A program made the position numbers and the translations under genes. The notes under the pieces are model-generated. The model searched no databases and was not told the DNA's origin. It worked only from the letters and a program-made list of their open reading frames with translations. 39,972 bases of DNA from an uncultured Gimesia sp. (GTDB taxonomy: Bacteria > Planctomycetota > Planctomycetia > Planctomycetales > Planctomycetaceae), in NCBI RefSeq assembly GCF_937919775.1, contig NZ_CALFPF010000428.1, positions 1 through 39,972 on the forward strand. The letters run 5' to 3'. Position 1 is the stretch's first letter. Every line of letters starts with the position of its first letter. Positions 28,681-36,731 of this stretch are shown here, one piece after another.

Positions 28681-29388
28681 ATGACTTCAATGAATACTTC
28701 CGCCCCGCTTTCGCCTTATCGTTTAAATGTCGGATCACTCAGGCTGGATATCTTCAGTCAGATACTACTGTCTATTTTTACAGGTGGGTATCCGGCGGGA
28801 ACGCGTTTAAAAGTACAACATCTGGCGGATCATTTTGGAGTGAGCAGTACTCCAGTCCGGGAAGCGATTGTGGAATTGACGGGAATCGGTGTCGTCGAAT
28901 TATTCCCCAACCGGGGAGCGGTTGTCGCCCCTCTGGGAATTCCCGAAATTCGCGAAATCTATCACATCCGCAGAATCCTGGAAGTGGAGTCGGCACGCTG
29001 TGCCTGCGATTGCCCGGACCTGAAACTGCTCGAACAACTCGCTACTGAAACGAAAGTGCTGCAGCAGGCCAGCCGCGACGAAAACTGGAGTGTACTCTGT
29101 TCTGACATTGATAGAAGAACACACATCGCCATTGTCGAGGCATCCGGCATTTCCCGGCTGAAAGCGGAACTGAATCGTTACGATCGTCTGATGCATATGA
29201 TCAGAGTGTTGTTAAAAGACTGGGGACCATACACGGACCAAATTCTTACGGAACATGTAGAGATTTTGGAAGCTTTGATCCATCGAGATCAAGACGCAGC
29301 GGGAAATGCAATGTCGCGTCATCTGGAAGCAACCTGCAACCGTGCCATCGAAGGTGTTTTTATCCATGGTCTCCCCGAGTCGCCATGA
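28681..29388 (+). CDS. GntR family transcriptional regulator, FCD (FadR-C) domain
   Basis: About 235 aa. The track's start is TTG 28675; ATG 28681 or ATG 28690 is more likely. The N-terminal winged helix-turn-helix (about 20-85) shows 'GGYPAGTRLKVQHLADHFGVSSTPVREAIVEL', the standard GntR recognition region. The C-terminal FCD domain (about 95-225) has the three His positions that bind a metal in this family: 'RRTHIAIVEASG', 'TEHVEILEAL' and 'MSRHLEAT'. Such regulators respond to organic-acid or amine-type effectors and usually repress adjacent genes. It is divergent from eutBC with 288 bases between starts, so control of eutBC and of itself is likely but not shown. Confidence 0.92.
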   Translation: MTSMNTSAPLSPYRLNVGSLRLDIFSQILLSIFTGGYPAGTRLKVQHLADHFGVSSTPVREAIVELTGIGVVELFPNRGAVVAPLGIPEIREIYHIRRILEVESARCACDCPDLKLLEQLATETKVLQQASRDENWSVLCSDIDRRTHIAIVEASGISRLKAELNRYDRLMHMIRVLLKDWGPYTDQILTEHVEILEALIHRDQDAAGNAMSRHLEATCNRAIEGVFIHGLPESP

Positions 29389-29528
29389 TCGAGTTTTTAA
29401 GATTGAACTACCTGAGTTTATTTTATTTTTAAATAGATAATTCGTGATCCAGATCAATTCAGTCGACGCTCATTTTCATCTTATTCAACATGCAGGGCTG
29501 AGACGACATTTTTTCAAAGGAGACGCTC

Positions 29529-30410
29529 ATGTTACGCCGGAATCGAGGATTTACGTTAATTGAGTTACTGGTGGTGATTGCCATTATTGCAATTTTGATT
29601 GCCCTGTTATTACCTGCCGTACAGCAGGCTCGTGAGGCAGCTCGCCGTTCGAGTTGTAAAAACAATCTGAAGCAGTTGGGTTTGGCCTTACACAATTATC
29701 ACGAGGCCCACAGCCGATTCCCCCCCGGCATGATCTATCGCCAACCGAAACGAACCCCATTTTGTTTGTTTTTGTTTCCCTACATCGATCAGGCAAACCT
29801 GTATAACCTTTATGACCACAACTCATCCTGGCCGACAACCGCGTTAAAACCAGTACGGACTGCACCTATCCCAACCTGGCAATGTCCCAGTGATCGAGAG
29901 GCAGTCATTCTTGACACGGCGGCATTGTGGGGAGATCCTGGTGCAAGTATTAAAGGAAATTATGGCGTCAACTGGGGTAGAAATACATGGATCAGTCAAG
30001 GTAAGGCATCCCCGTTCAATAATTTCTTTGGAGCAAAATTCCGCGATCTGACCGATGGAACCAGCAATACACTGGCGATGATGGAAATGCTGAAGCCGGT
30101 GAGTACTGCGAAAGAATATCGCGCCTGGATTTGGAATGACGAGCCTGATGCCTATCCGCTGATGACGCGCGTCGGGCCAAACAGCAGTTCACCAGACCTT
30201 ACGGTATTATGCATCAACGAGCCGGGACGTTTGCCGTGTTCGGGAGGCAACGGCACAAGTTCCAGTGTTGCATCGCGCAGTATGCATGTAGGTGGTGTTC
30301 ACGTTCTGATGTGCGACGGAGCGGTCCGATTTGTCTCTGAAAATATCGATCTTGGCACCTGGCAAGATTTGAGCAGCATGGCCGGGAACGAAGTCATTGG
30401 TGAGTATTAG
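29529..30410 (+). CDS. DUF1559 pseudopilin-like protein
   Basis: 293 aa. The type IV prepilin leader is exact: [21 protein letters not shown], with cleavage expected after Gly7 and Glu at +5 of the mature protein. It is followed by '[15 protein letters not shown]' and '[16 protein letters not shown]', the signature start of DUF1559 proteins, which are hugely expanded in planctomycetes. The C-terminal H-x9-DG motif is present ('[17 protein letters not shown]', about 257-273). The function of the family is unknown; assembly into a pseudopilus or surface array is the common guess. A strong AAAGGAG lies 6 bases before the ATG. It is followed on the same strand by the small lipoprotein gene often found beside DUF1559 genes. 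Confidence 0.95.
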   Translation: MLRRNRGFTLIELLVVIAIIAILIALLLPAVQQAREAARRSSCKNNLKQLGLALHNYHEAHSRFPPGMIYRQPKRTPFCLFLFPYIDQANLYNLYDHNSSWPTTALKPVRTAPIPTWQCPSDREAVILDTAALWGDPGASIKGNYGVNWGRNTWISQGKASPFNNFFGAKFRDLTDGTSNTLAMMEMLKPVSTAKEYRAWIWNDEPDAYPLMTRVGPNSSSPDLTVLCINEPGRLPCSGGNGTSSSVASRSMHVGGVHVLMCDGAVRFVSENIDLGTWQDLSSMAGNEVIGEY

Positions 30411-30443
30411 CACGCTTGCTTCGTTTGATCTCAATTTGAAAAC

Positions 30444-30484
30444 GGTGGGTAGGAAATGGTTCCTGATTTTCCATTCCTGCCACC
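30444..30484 (+). terminator. Imperfect hairpin after the DUF1559 gene
   Basis: GGTGG...AGGAA.ATGG pairs with CCAT.TTCCT...CCACC around the loop TTCCTGATTTT. There is no T-run after it, so it may be a processing or stability hairpin rather than a terminator. Confidence 0.35.
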
Positions 30485-30570
30485 CTGAATGCTTCAACCA
30501 TAAAATAAATTTAGCGCCACACCGAGCCGACTCTTAGTCGATCAGGCTCGCTGGCTTCAAAGGACCAGAA

Positions 30571-31002
30571 ATGATGATACCAAAGCGCTTGCTCTGCCTG
30601 TGTGTATTCTCTCTGCTCGTAATCACGCTGCCGGCGTGTTCTAGTTCAAGTAGCGGTAATGGAAAAGTTGCAATTGCCGGGACCGTTTCCGTGAATGGGG
30701 AGCCGCTCGACACGGGGTTGATTACATTTATCCCAGTGGGGAAGGGAGTTGCTGCAGGAGGAAAAATTGTCGAAGGGCTCTACCAAATTGAATCCTCAGC
30801 AGGACTATTTCCAGGGGAATACAAAGTAGAAATCGATTCCAAAAAGCCCACCGGAAAGAAAGTCCCTGAGACGATTGGAACTGGTATGATTGACGAATAT
30901 GCGAGTGTTATTCCAGAAAATTATAATCGAAAAACCGAATTGAAAGTTCAGATTCAGCCAGCCGACAACAAGCACGATTTTACGTTGGTTACTGGAAAGT
31001 AG
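30571..31002 (+). CDS. Carboxypeptidase-regulatory-like lipoprotein
   Basis: 143 aa. A lipoprotein signal is clear: hydrophobic CLCVFSLLVITL then lipobox LPAC, with Cys23 as the lipidated residue, followed by a Ser/Gly linker. The mature part is a single beta-sandwich (about 35-140): 'IAGTVSVNGEPLDTGLITFIP', then 'GLYQIESSAGLFPGEYKVEID', the pattern of planctomycete carboxypeptidase-regulatory-like (CnaB-like) domains. These short lipoproteins commonly follow DUF1559 genes, suggesting a joint role at the cell surface. Either of the first two Met codons (30571, 30574) could be the start. It lies 160 bases after the DUF1559 gene. There is no enzymatic motif. Confidence 0.88.
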   Translation: MMIPKRLLCLCVFSLLVITLPACSSSSSGNGKVAIAGTVSVNGEPLDTGLITFIPVGKGVAAGGKIVEGLYQIESSAGLFPGEYKVEIDSKKPTGKKVPETIGTGMIDEYASVIPENYNRKTELKVQIQPADNKHDFTLVTGK

Positions 31003-31190
31003 GCAGTCCCTGCCGATCAGCTCATCAACGGAACTGGTAAATCATACAAAATAAACAAGATCGCAATGGGATCATCTCTCCCGGTGATTTATATTGGTAA
31101 AGTGAAGCGACTGTTGAAGTGCAACCAGAACCAAACCAGCATATCGACGATCACCTGGCCAGTTGCACTGTGAAATCCAAGGAGTGACTG

Positions 31191-33917
31191 ATGGGCTTAA
31201 ATTTGAATCTCAGTCCGAGATTCTTAAACAGGGAAGCAATGAACCGTATGCTCACGCACGGTTGCCGTTGTTTTCAGCAAAGCATACATTTGATGCGAGG
31301 GTTTCATAATCGTTCGCAGCTTTATCTGTTGACTCTGATCACGCTAACTATCTGTACTCCACTTGCTGCGGCGGAGACTGCCGTATTAAAGCCGGAGACA
31401 GTTGTCGGAGAGATGATCCGAAAGACCTGCATTGACTGCCACAACGCTGACACCACGGAAGGCGGGTTGAACTTGACGCTCGTCGCCTGGAAGCTGGATG
31501 ACGCAGAAGTACGTCGGCGCTGGGTCAAGATTCACGACCGCATCTCCGCAGGCGAAATGCCCCCCGATGCGAGCGATCTTCCGAAAGAGGATCGCCAATC
31601 GCTCCTCAAGACGCTCGCAACGGCGATTGATAATTCCGACCATGCCGCAGTTCTCGCGGAAGGACGCGGCCCGCTGCGTCGGTTGACCCGTCGTGAGTAC
31701 GAACAGAATCTGCGCGATCTGCTCGCACTGCCGCAGCTTGATATTCGTGACATGCTGCCGGGGGATCGGGAAAAATTCCACTGCAATAAAGTCGCAGAAG
31801 CGCTCGACATTTCCCGCATCCAGCTGGACGCGTATCTCGATGCCGCCGATATGGCGCTGCGACAGGCGGTTGCCTCGGGAGTGAAACCGCGTCCGCCAGT
31901 CCACGAGCGGTTGCCGGCCACACGCATGTTTGAAAGTGCGAACACATACGGTGAACGCGAAGCGATGTTTTACGCAAAACATTCGCAGATGATTCCGCTC
32001 TCAGGCGCAGACCTGTCGCGTATGCGCAAAGAAAATAAACACGACCCGGAAATAGAACTGGCGATCTTCCGTTCTGCCTCGTGGCCGTATTACGGATATC
32101 CCGACATTTTCAAAGCGGTCGAACCGGGCGCGTACCGCATCCGTTTCTCCGCCCGCGCTGTCCGCCAGATGCGGGACTTCAGTTTGAAACCGGCCTGGGA
32201 TTCGATTCCAATGAACTTTCGCGCCCGGAAACGTTCGGGACCCGACGTTTCGGGGGACGTTCGCGCCACGGGCGACACGCTCGACATTCAACCGGAAGTG
32301 GCCGTTTATGAAACGATGATTCGTCTGAAACAGAATGAGACATTTGAGTACAGCCTGCTGGGTCTGCCGGTTCCGCGGGCGATCAATCCGCCCAACGCGC
32401 CGTTGTACTATGATTTCCCCCCCATGCCGGAGGGAGGTCATCCGGGGATTGCCTTTCAATGGCTGGAGATTACCGGTCCGATCGATTCCGAAACGTGGCC
32501 GCCCCCCTCTCACAAGCGTTTATTTGACGACCTTGCCATTCGCCCTGCGACGAAAGGCGAGCTGGCTGTCGAACTCATCTCTGAGAAACCGGAACAGGAC
32601 GCAGTGCGTCTGTTGCACCGATTCATTCAGCTGGCCCAGCGACAACCCACGCCTGCTGAGGTGATCAAGATTTACGAACGACTTGTGCTGGACGAACTCC
32701 ACAGCGGCGCACCGCTGGCCGAAGCATTACTGACCGGTTACAGCGCGTTTCTCTGTTCGGGTCAGTTCCTGTACCTGCCGGAACCTCAACCCGCTTCCAC
32801 AAACAGGCAGTATGCCATTGCGGCGAGGCTGTCTCACTTTCTGAGCAATACGCGCCCCGATGCCATACTGTTGTCGCAAGCGGAACAAGGCAAATTACTC
32901 AATGCGGATACGTTGCAAGCAGAAACCAACCGCCTGATCGAAGCGAATTCGTTTGAGAACTTCATAACGGATTTCACCGACTACTGGCTTGCATTGAAAG
33001 ACGTCCGCCGGGATGAACCCGATGTTCGACTTTACCCGGAATACCGCTTCGACGATTACCTGATCGAATCGATGGAAGCAGAGACGCGTGCGTTTATCAC
33101 GGCCATGATTCACGATAACCTGCCAATCACGGCGCTGGTTGATGCGGACTTTGCATTCGTCAATGACCGACTCGCGCGACACTATAATTTCAAACCCGTC
33201 AGCGGTTCGGGTCTGCGACGCGTCAACCTTCCTGCCTCAAGCCCTTACGGCGGATTGCTCACACAGGCGGCGATCATGAAAATCACAGCCAATGGTTCCA
33301 CAACTTCACCGGTCCTGCGCGGTGCCTGGATCATGGAACGCATCATGGGCGACCCACCGCCACCACCGCCGACCTCGGTTCCCGCAGTCGAACCCGACAT
33401 CCGCGGTGCCACAACGATTCGCGAACAATTAGCCCGGCATACGAAAGACCCGGTTTGTGCCGCATGTCACGCTCGGTTCGATCCGGTGGGCTTCGCGCTG
33501 GAGAACTTCGACATCATGGGCGCATGGCGAAACCGCTATCGCAGTCTTGGCAGTGGCGAGAAAGTGACCGGAATCGACCGCGCCGGTCACAACTTTACGT
33601 ACCATGTTGCCGGCGCCGTTGATGCCAGTGCGCAGCTGAGAGATGGGCGGAAGTTCCACGATATTCAGGAATTGAAAACGATTTTGACGTCAGACCCCAG
33701 GCAACTTGCCCGAAATCTGCTGCAGCAAATGACGGTCTATGCCACGGGCACACCAGTCCGGTTCTCCGATCGGCCAGCAATTGAGGCGATCCTCGATCAA
33801 TGCCGCGAAAATGGATATAGAACACGGGACCTCGTTCACGCTTTGGTTCAAAGCCGGATTTTCCTAGGCACCGATGACTTACAGGCGACAGTCCCGAATT
33901 CTGAACAAGTAAAATAA
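31191..33917 (+). CDS. DUF1592-type planctomycete cytochrome (DUF1587/1592/1588/1585/1595)
   Basis: 908 aa. AAGGAG sits 6 bases before the ATG, supporting this start, though it gives an unusually long N-region before the Sec helix (about 42-60, LYLLTLITLTICTPLAAA). Order of domains: an N-terminal heme site CIDCH (80-84) in a cytochrome-like segment, DUF1587 ('LTRREYEQNLRDLLALP', about 165-180), a carbohydrate-binding-like middle, DUF1595/DUF1592 (about 460-690), DUF1588 ('GGLLTQAAIMKITANGSTTSPVLRG', about 685-770, including CAACH) and DUF1585 at the end. The 'SPVLRGAWIMERIMG' segment is a DUF1588 signature. It is an exported heme protein of unknown reaction. The DUF1552 gene follows after 42 bases, the usual partner. 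Confidence 0.93.
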   Translation: MGLNLNLSPRFLNREAMNRMLTHGCRCFQQSIHLMRGFHNRSQLYLLTLITLTICTPLAAAETAVLKPETVVGEMIRKTCIDCHNADTTEGGLNLTLVAWKLDDAEVRRRWVKIHDRISAGEMPPDASDLPKEDRQSLLKTLATAIDNSDHAAVLAEGRGPLRRLTRREYEQNLRDLLALPQLDIRDMLPGDREKFHCNKVAEALDISRIQLDAYLDAADMALRQAVASGVKPRPPVHERLPATRMFESANTYGEREAMFYAKHSQMIPLSGADLSRMRKENKHDPEIELAIFRSASWPYYGYPDIFKAVEPGAYRIRFSARAVRQMRDFSLKPAWDSIPMNFRARKRSGPDVSGDVRATGDTLDIQPEVAVYETMIRLKQNETFEYSLLGLPVPRAINPPNAPLYYDFPPMPEGGHPGIAFQWLEITGPIDSETWPPPSHKRLFDDLAIRPATKGELAVELISEKPEQDAVRLLHRFIQLAQRQPTPAEVIKIYERLVLDELHSGAPLAEALLTGYSAFLCSGQFLYLPEPQPASTNRQYAIAARLSHFLSNTRPDAILLSQAEQGKLLNADTLQAETNRLIEANSFENFITDFTDYWLALKDVRRDEPDVRLYPEYRFDDYLIESMEAETRAFITAMIHDNLPITALVDADFAFVNDRLARHYNFKPVSGSGLRRVNLPASSPYGGLLTQAAIMKITANGSTTSPVLRGAWIMERIMGDPPPPPPTSVPAVEPDIRGATTIREQLARHTKDPVCAACHARFDPVGFALENFDIMGAWRNRYRSLGSGEKVTGIDRAGHNFTYHVAGAVDASAQLRDGRKFHDIQELKTILTSDPRQLARNLLQQMTVYATGTPVRFSDRPAIEAILDQCRENGYRTRDLVHALVQSRIFLGTDDLQATVPNSEQVK

Positions 33918-33959
33918 AACGGAAACCAGAGATTCCATTACGATAGCAATGAGATTTTC

Positions 33960-35276
33960 ATGACTGCAAACTGTAATCTGCCACCATCGACGACAAGATT
34001 TTCCCGCCGCCGTTTTCTGCGCGGTGCAGGAGTCACGCTGGCCCTGCCACTACTGGAATGCATGACTCAGAAGTCAATCACTGCATCGGGCGAAAACAGG
34101 CAGCCGCGACGGATGCTGCTCATTTCAAACAACCTGGGTGTCCTGCCAAAACCATTTTTCCCTGAAACGACGGGAGCCAAATATCAGCTCTCACCCTACC
34201 TGCAGGAACTCAAAGAGTTTTCGAACGATTTCACAGTCTTCAGCGGACTTTCGCATCCGTCCTGTGAAGGGGGGCACTCCACCGAAAACTGCTTTCTGAC
34301 CGGAGCCAGACATCCCACGAGTAGCGGCTTCCGCAATACGATTTCTCTCGATCAGTTTGCTTCGGAACATCTCGGCCGGCAAACCCGTTTCGGTACGCTG
34401 AATTTCGGCGTTAATATCGACAAGGCAAACCGCAGCCTGTCCTGGACCCGCGACGGTGTGCTTCTGCCAACCGAAGACAGTCCGGCCAGCATCTTCAAAA
34501 AAATGTTCATCCAGGGGAGTGAAACCAGGATCGAACAGCGGCTGCATCAGCTCAAACGGCGCGGCAGTATTCTGGACGCCGTCGCGGAATCGACTCAGCA
34601 GCTCAACCGAAATCTGGGACGCAATGATCGGGCACGTCTGGACCAGTATTTTACATCGATACGTGAACTCGAACAGCGACTGGTGACCGCCGGCGAGTGG
34701 GAACAGAGTCCGAAACCGAAAACCGACCGGGAACTCCCGCAGGATATCGTGGACCGGGCGCTGCTGTTCGAAAAGTTCGAGCAGATGCTCACCATGGCCA
34801 CACTGGCGCTGCAATCGGATTCTACCCGGATTGTCACGCTGATGGTGGATGCGTTTGCAACCCCCGTCTTTCAATTGCAGGACACAGAAAAAAGCTTGAC
34901 CGGCTACCATTCGCTCAGCCATCACGGCATGCGGGCCGACCATCTGGCGCAACTGGAAAAAGCAGACCGCCGTCAGATGTCGCTGTTACGAAAGTCACTG
35001 CAAATTCTGGCGAGCGTGCCAGACGAATCGAGTCGTCTGCTCGACAGTACGATGGTCCTGTATGGCAGCAACATGGGGGACGCCAATACGCACGACAACA
35101 CCAACCTGCCAATTCTACTGGCTGGCGGCGGCTTCCGGCACGGCCAGCACCTGGCCTTCAATCGCGAAAGCAATCCCCCGCTCTGTAACCTGTATGTCAG
35201 TATGCTGCAGCGACTGGGTATCGAAGCCGACCGTTTTGGTTCCAGTACGGGAACACTGGCCGGGCTCAAGACTTGA
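33960..35276 (+). CDS. DUF1552 family protein (Tat-exported)
   Basis: 438 aa. The N terminus has a clear twin-arginine signal (TRFSRRRFLRGAGVTLALPLLE, about 12-33). DUF1552 features include 'RMLLISNNLGVLPKPFFPE', 'FTVFSGLSHPSCEGGHS', 'SLDQFASEHLG' and the C-terminal 'MVLYGSNMGDANTHDNTNLPILLAGG'. The last resembles the end of DUF1501 proteins and suggests the alkaline-phosphatase/sulfatase-like fold. The partner of DUF1592 cytochromes across planctomycetes and related phyla; reaction unknown. It is probably cotranscribed with the upstream cytochrome gene and converges on the second DUF1501 gene, with 16 bases between stops. Confidence 0.93.
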   Translation: MTANCNLPPSTTRFSRRRFLRGAGVTLALPLLECMTQKSITASGENRQPRRMLLISNNLGVLPKPFFPETTGAKYQLSPYLQELKEFSNDFTVFSGLSHPSCEGGHSTENCFLTGARHPTSSGFRNTISLDQFASEHLGRQTRFGTLNFGVNIDKANRSLSWTRDGVLLPTEDSPASIFKKMFIQGSETRIEQRLHQLKRRGSILDAVAESTQQLNRNLGRNDRARLDQYFTSIRELEQRLVTAGEWEQSPKPKTDRELPQDIVDRALLFEKFEQMLTMATLALQSDSTRIVTLMVDAFATPVFQLQDTEKSLTGYHSLSHHGMRADHLAQLEKADRRQMSLLRKSLQILASVPDESSRLLDSTMVLYGSNMGDANTHDNTNLPILLAGGGFRHGQHLAFNRESNPPLCNLYVSMLQRLGIEADRFGSSTGTLAGLKT

Positions 35277-35292
35277 ACCAGCATGAATCGTG

Positions 35293-36711
35293 TCAGGCAA
35301 GAATCTCATGCACCACATGACCGTGCACGTCAGTCAAACGGCGATCAATGCCAGCCGTGCGATAAGTCAGACGCTGGTGGTCGATGCCCAGCAGATGTAA
35401 AATGGTCGCGTGCAGATCATAACAATAGGTCTTGCCTTCTGCGGTCTGGTATCCAAGCTCATCACTTTTCCCATAACTGGCGCCCGCTTTGACTCCTGCC
35501 CCCGCCAGCCAGGTGACAAAGGTGCCTCGGTTGTGATCACGTCCCAGACTTCCCTGCGCGAACGGTGTCCGACCGAATTCAGTCGTCCAGACAACGAGCG
35601 TGTCCTCGATCAGACCACGCGATTTCAGGTCCCGAAATAGTGCCGCAATCGGCTGGTCGACATTTGCTGCAATAGGAGGCAATTCGGTTTGAATATTGCC
35701 GTGATTGTCCCAGTTGTTGACCGCGCCTTGAGGACCACTCCAGACCTGAACGAAACGCGTCCCCCGTTCCAGCAGACGCCGCGCCAGTAATGCACGCCTG
35801 CCAAAATCTTCCGTCACTTTCTGATCCAGCCCATAAGCTGTGTGGGTTTCTTTCGACTCCCGTGTGAGATCGAAGGCTTCGGGCGCACTCAATTGCATTT
35901 TTGCCGCGAGTTCCCCCGCAGCGATTCGCGCTTCGAGACGCGTATCATCGGGACGCGGGGCCGCATGTTGTCGATTCAACTGCTGCAATAGCGCGAAGGT
36001 GTCTTTGTCGGCTTTTTCCCGCGCGAACGCATACTGGGAATCGGCAAACAGGTTGGGGATCGGCGTCTTGCTGGTCGCATTGACCAGGGTTCCCTGATGT
36101 TTGGCCGGCAGAAATCCGCAGCTGAAATTTCCTTTCTGGTTGTAAGGAAGACCGCGCGTATCCGGTAGCACTACAAATGTCGGTAGATTATCCGCAAGAT
36201 TACCCAGTGCATAAGAGATCCAGGCCCCCATACAGGGAAACCCGGGCAGCATAAAGCCGGTATTCATCATATAACTGGCGGGACCATGCACGTTGGTCTT
36301 GGTCGTCATCGCCATCAGAAACGCCAGTTCGTCCACGATCTTCGCCTGATGCGGAAAAACCGTGCTGACCCAGCGGCCGGTTTCACCATGCTGAGCAAAT
36401 TCGAACGGACTTTTCATCACCGCACCGGCTGCGGCAGTGAAACCTTCGGGTTTTTCTTTGGGCCCCAGCATCTGACCATGCAGTCGCACCAGTTCCGGTT
36501 TATAGTCGAACGTGTCCATCGGGCTCGCGCCGCCGTTCATAAACAACTGAATGACTCGTTTCGCCTTCGCCGGATGATGCAAGCCGCCGTTCAGGTTGGA
36601 AACAGGTGCTGCCGTCACTTCCTGCCCCAGCCACGAGGCGAGTACCGCCGCGCCAAAGCTGCCTCCCGAATGAGTCAGAAGTTCGCGTCGTGAAATTGGT
36701 AGGTTCAACAT
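35293..36711 (-). CDS. DUF1501 family protein (second copy, Tat-exported)
   Basis: 472 aa. The start has a twin-arginine-like motif (LPISRRELLTHSGGSFG) and a short hydrophobic stretch. It shares the same marker segments as the DUF1501 gene at 14.4 kb: 'QLFMNGGASPMDTFDYKPEL', 'NWDNHGN', 'LVVWTTEFGRTPFAQG', 'GRDHNRGTFVTWLAGAGVKAG' and the closing '[19 protein letters not shown]'. The two are clearly paralogous but well diverged, so not a recent duplication. It lies 20 bases after the stop of the DUF1549/DUF1553 gene in the same direction, with an AGAGGGCAAGGGG ribosome region, so it is the last gene of the IclR-cytochrome-DUF1501 operon. Substrate unknown. Confidence 0.93.
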   Translation of the reverse strand: MLNLPISRRELLTHSGGSFGAAVLASWLGQEVTAAPVSNLNGGLHHPAKAKRVIQLFMNGGASPMDTFDYKPELVRLHGQMLGPKEKPEGFTAAAGAVMKSPFEFAQHGETGRWVSTVFPHQAKIVDELAFLMAMTTKTNVHGPASYMMNTGFMLPGFPCMGAWISYALGNLADNLPTFVVLPDTRGLPYNQKGNFSCGFLPAKHQGTLVNATSKTPIPNLFADSQYAFAREKADKDTFALLQQLNRQHAAPRPDDTRLEARIAAGELAAKMQLSAPEAFDLTRESKETHTAYGLDQKVTEDFGRRALLARRLLERGTRFVQVWSGPQGAVNNWDNHGNIQTELPPIAANVDQPIAALFRDLKSRGLIEDTLVVWTTEFGRTPFAQGSLGRDHNRGTFVTWLAGAGVKAGASYGKSDELGYQTAEGKTYCYDLHATILHLLGIDHQRLTYRTAGIDRRLTDVHGHVVHEILA

Positions 36712-36731
36712 CGGTCCCCTTGCCCTCTCCG

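Noticed and set aside
26080-31002. Ethanolamine-utilisation microcompartment operon
   Set aside because: No shell-protein, eutA, eutH or aldehyde dehydrogenase frames are present near eutBC.
31118-31169. AGTGCAAC ... GTTGCACT inverted repeat before the DUF1592-type gene
   Set aside because: Only 8 bp with a 36-base gap and no other support; could be chance or a weak leader structure.
34191-34952. 253-aa minus-strand ORF inside the DUF1552 gene
   Set aside because: Antisense shadow; the DUF1552 frame carries the Tat signal and family motifs.
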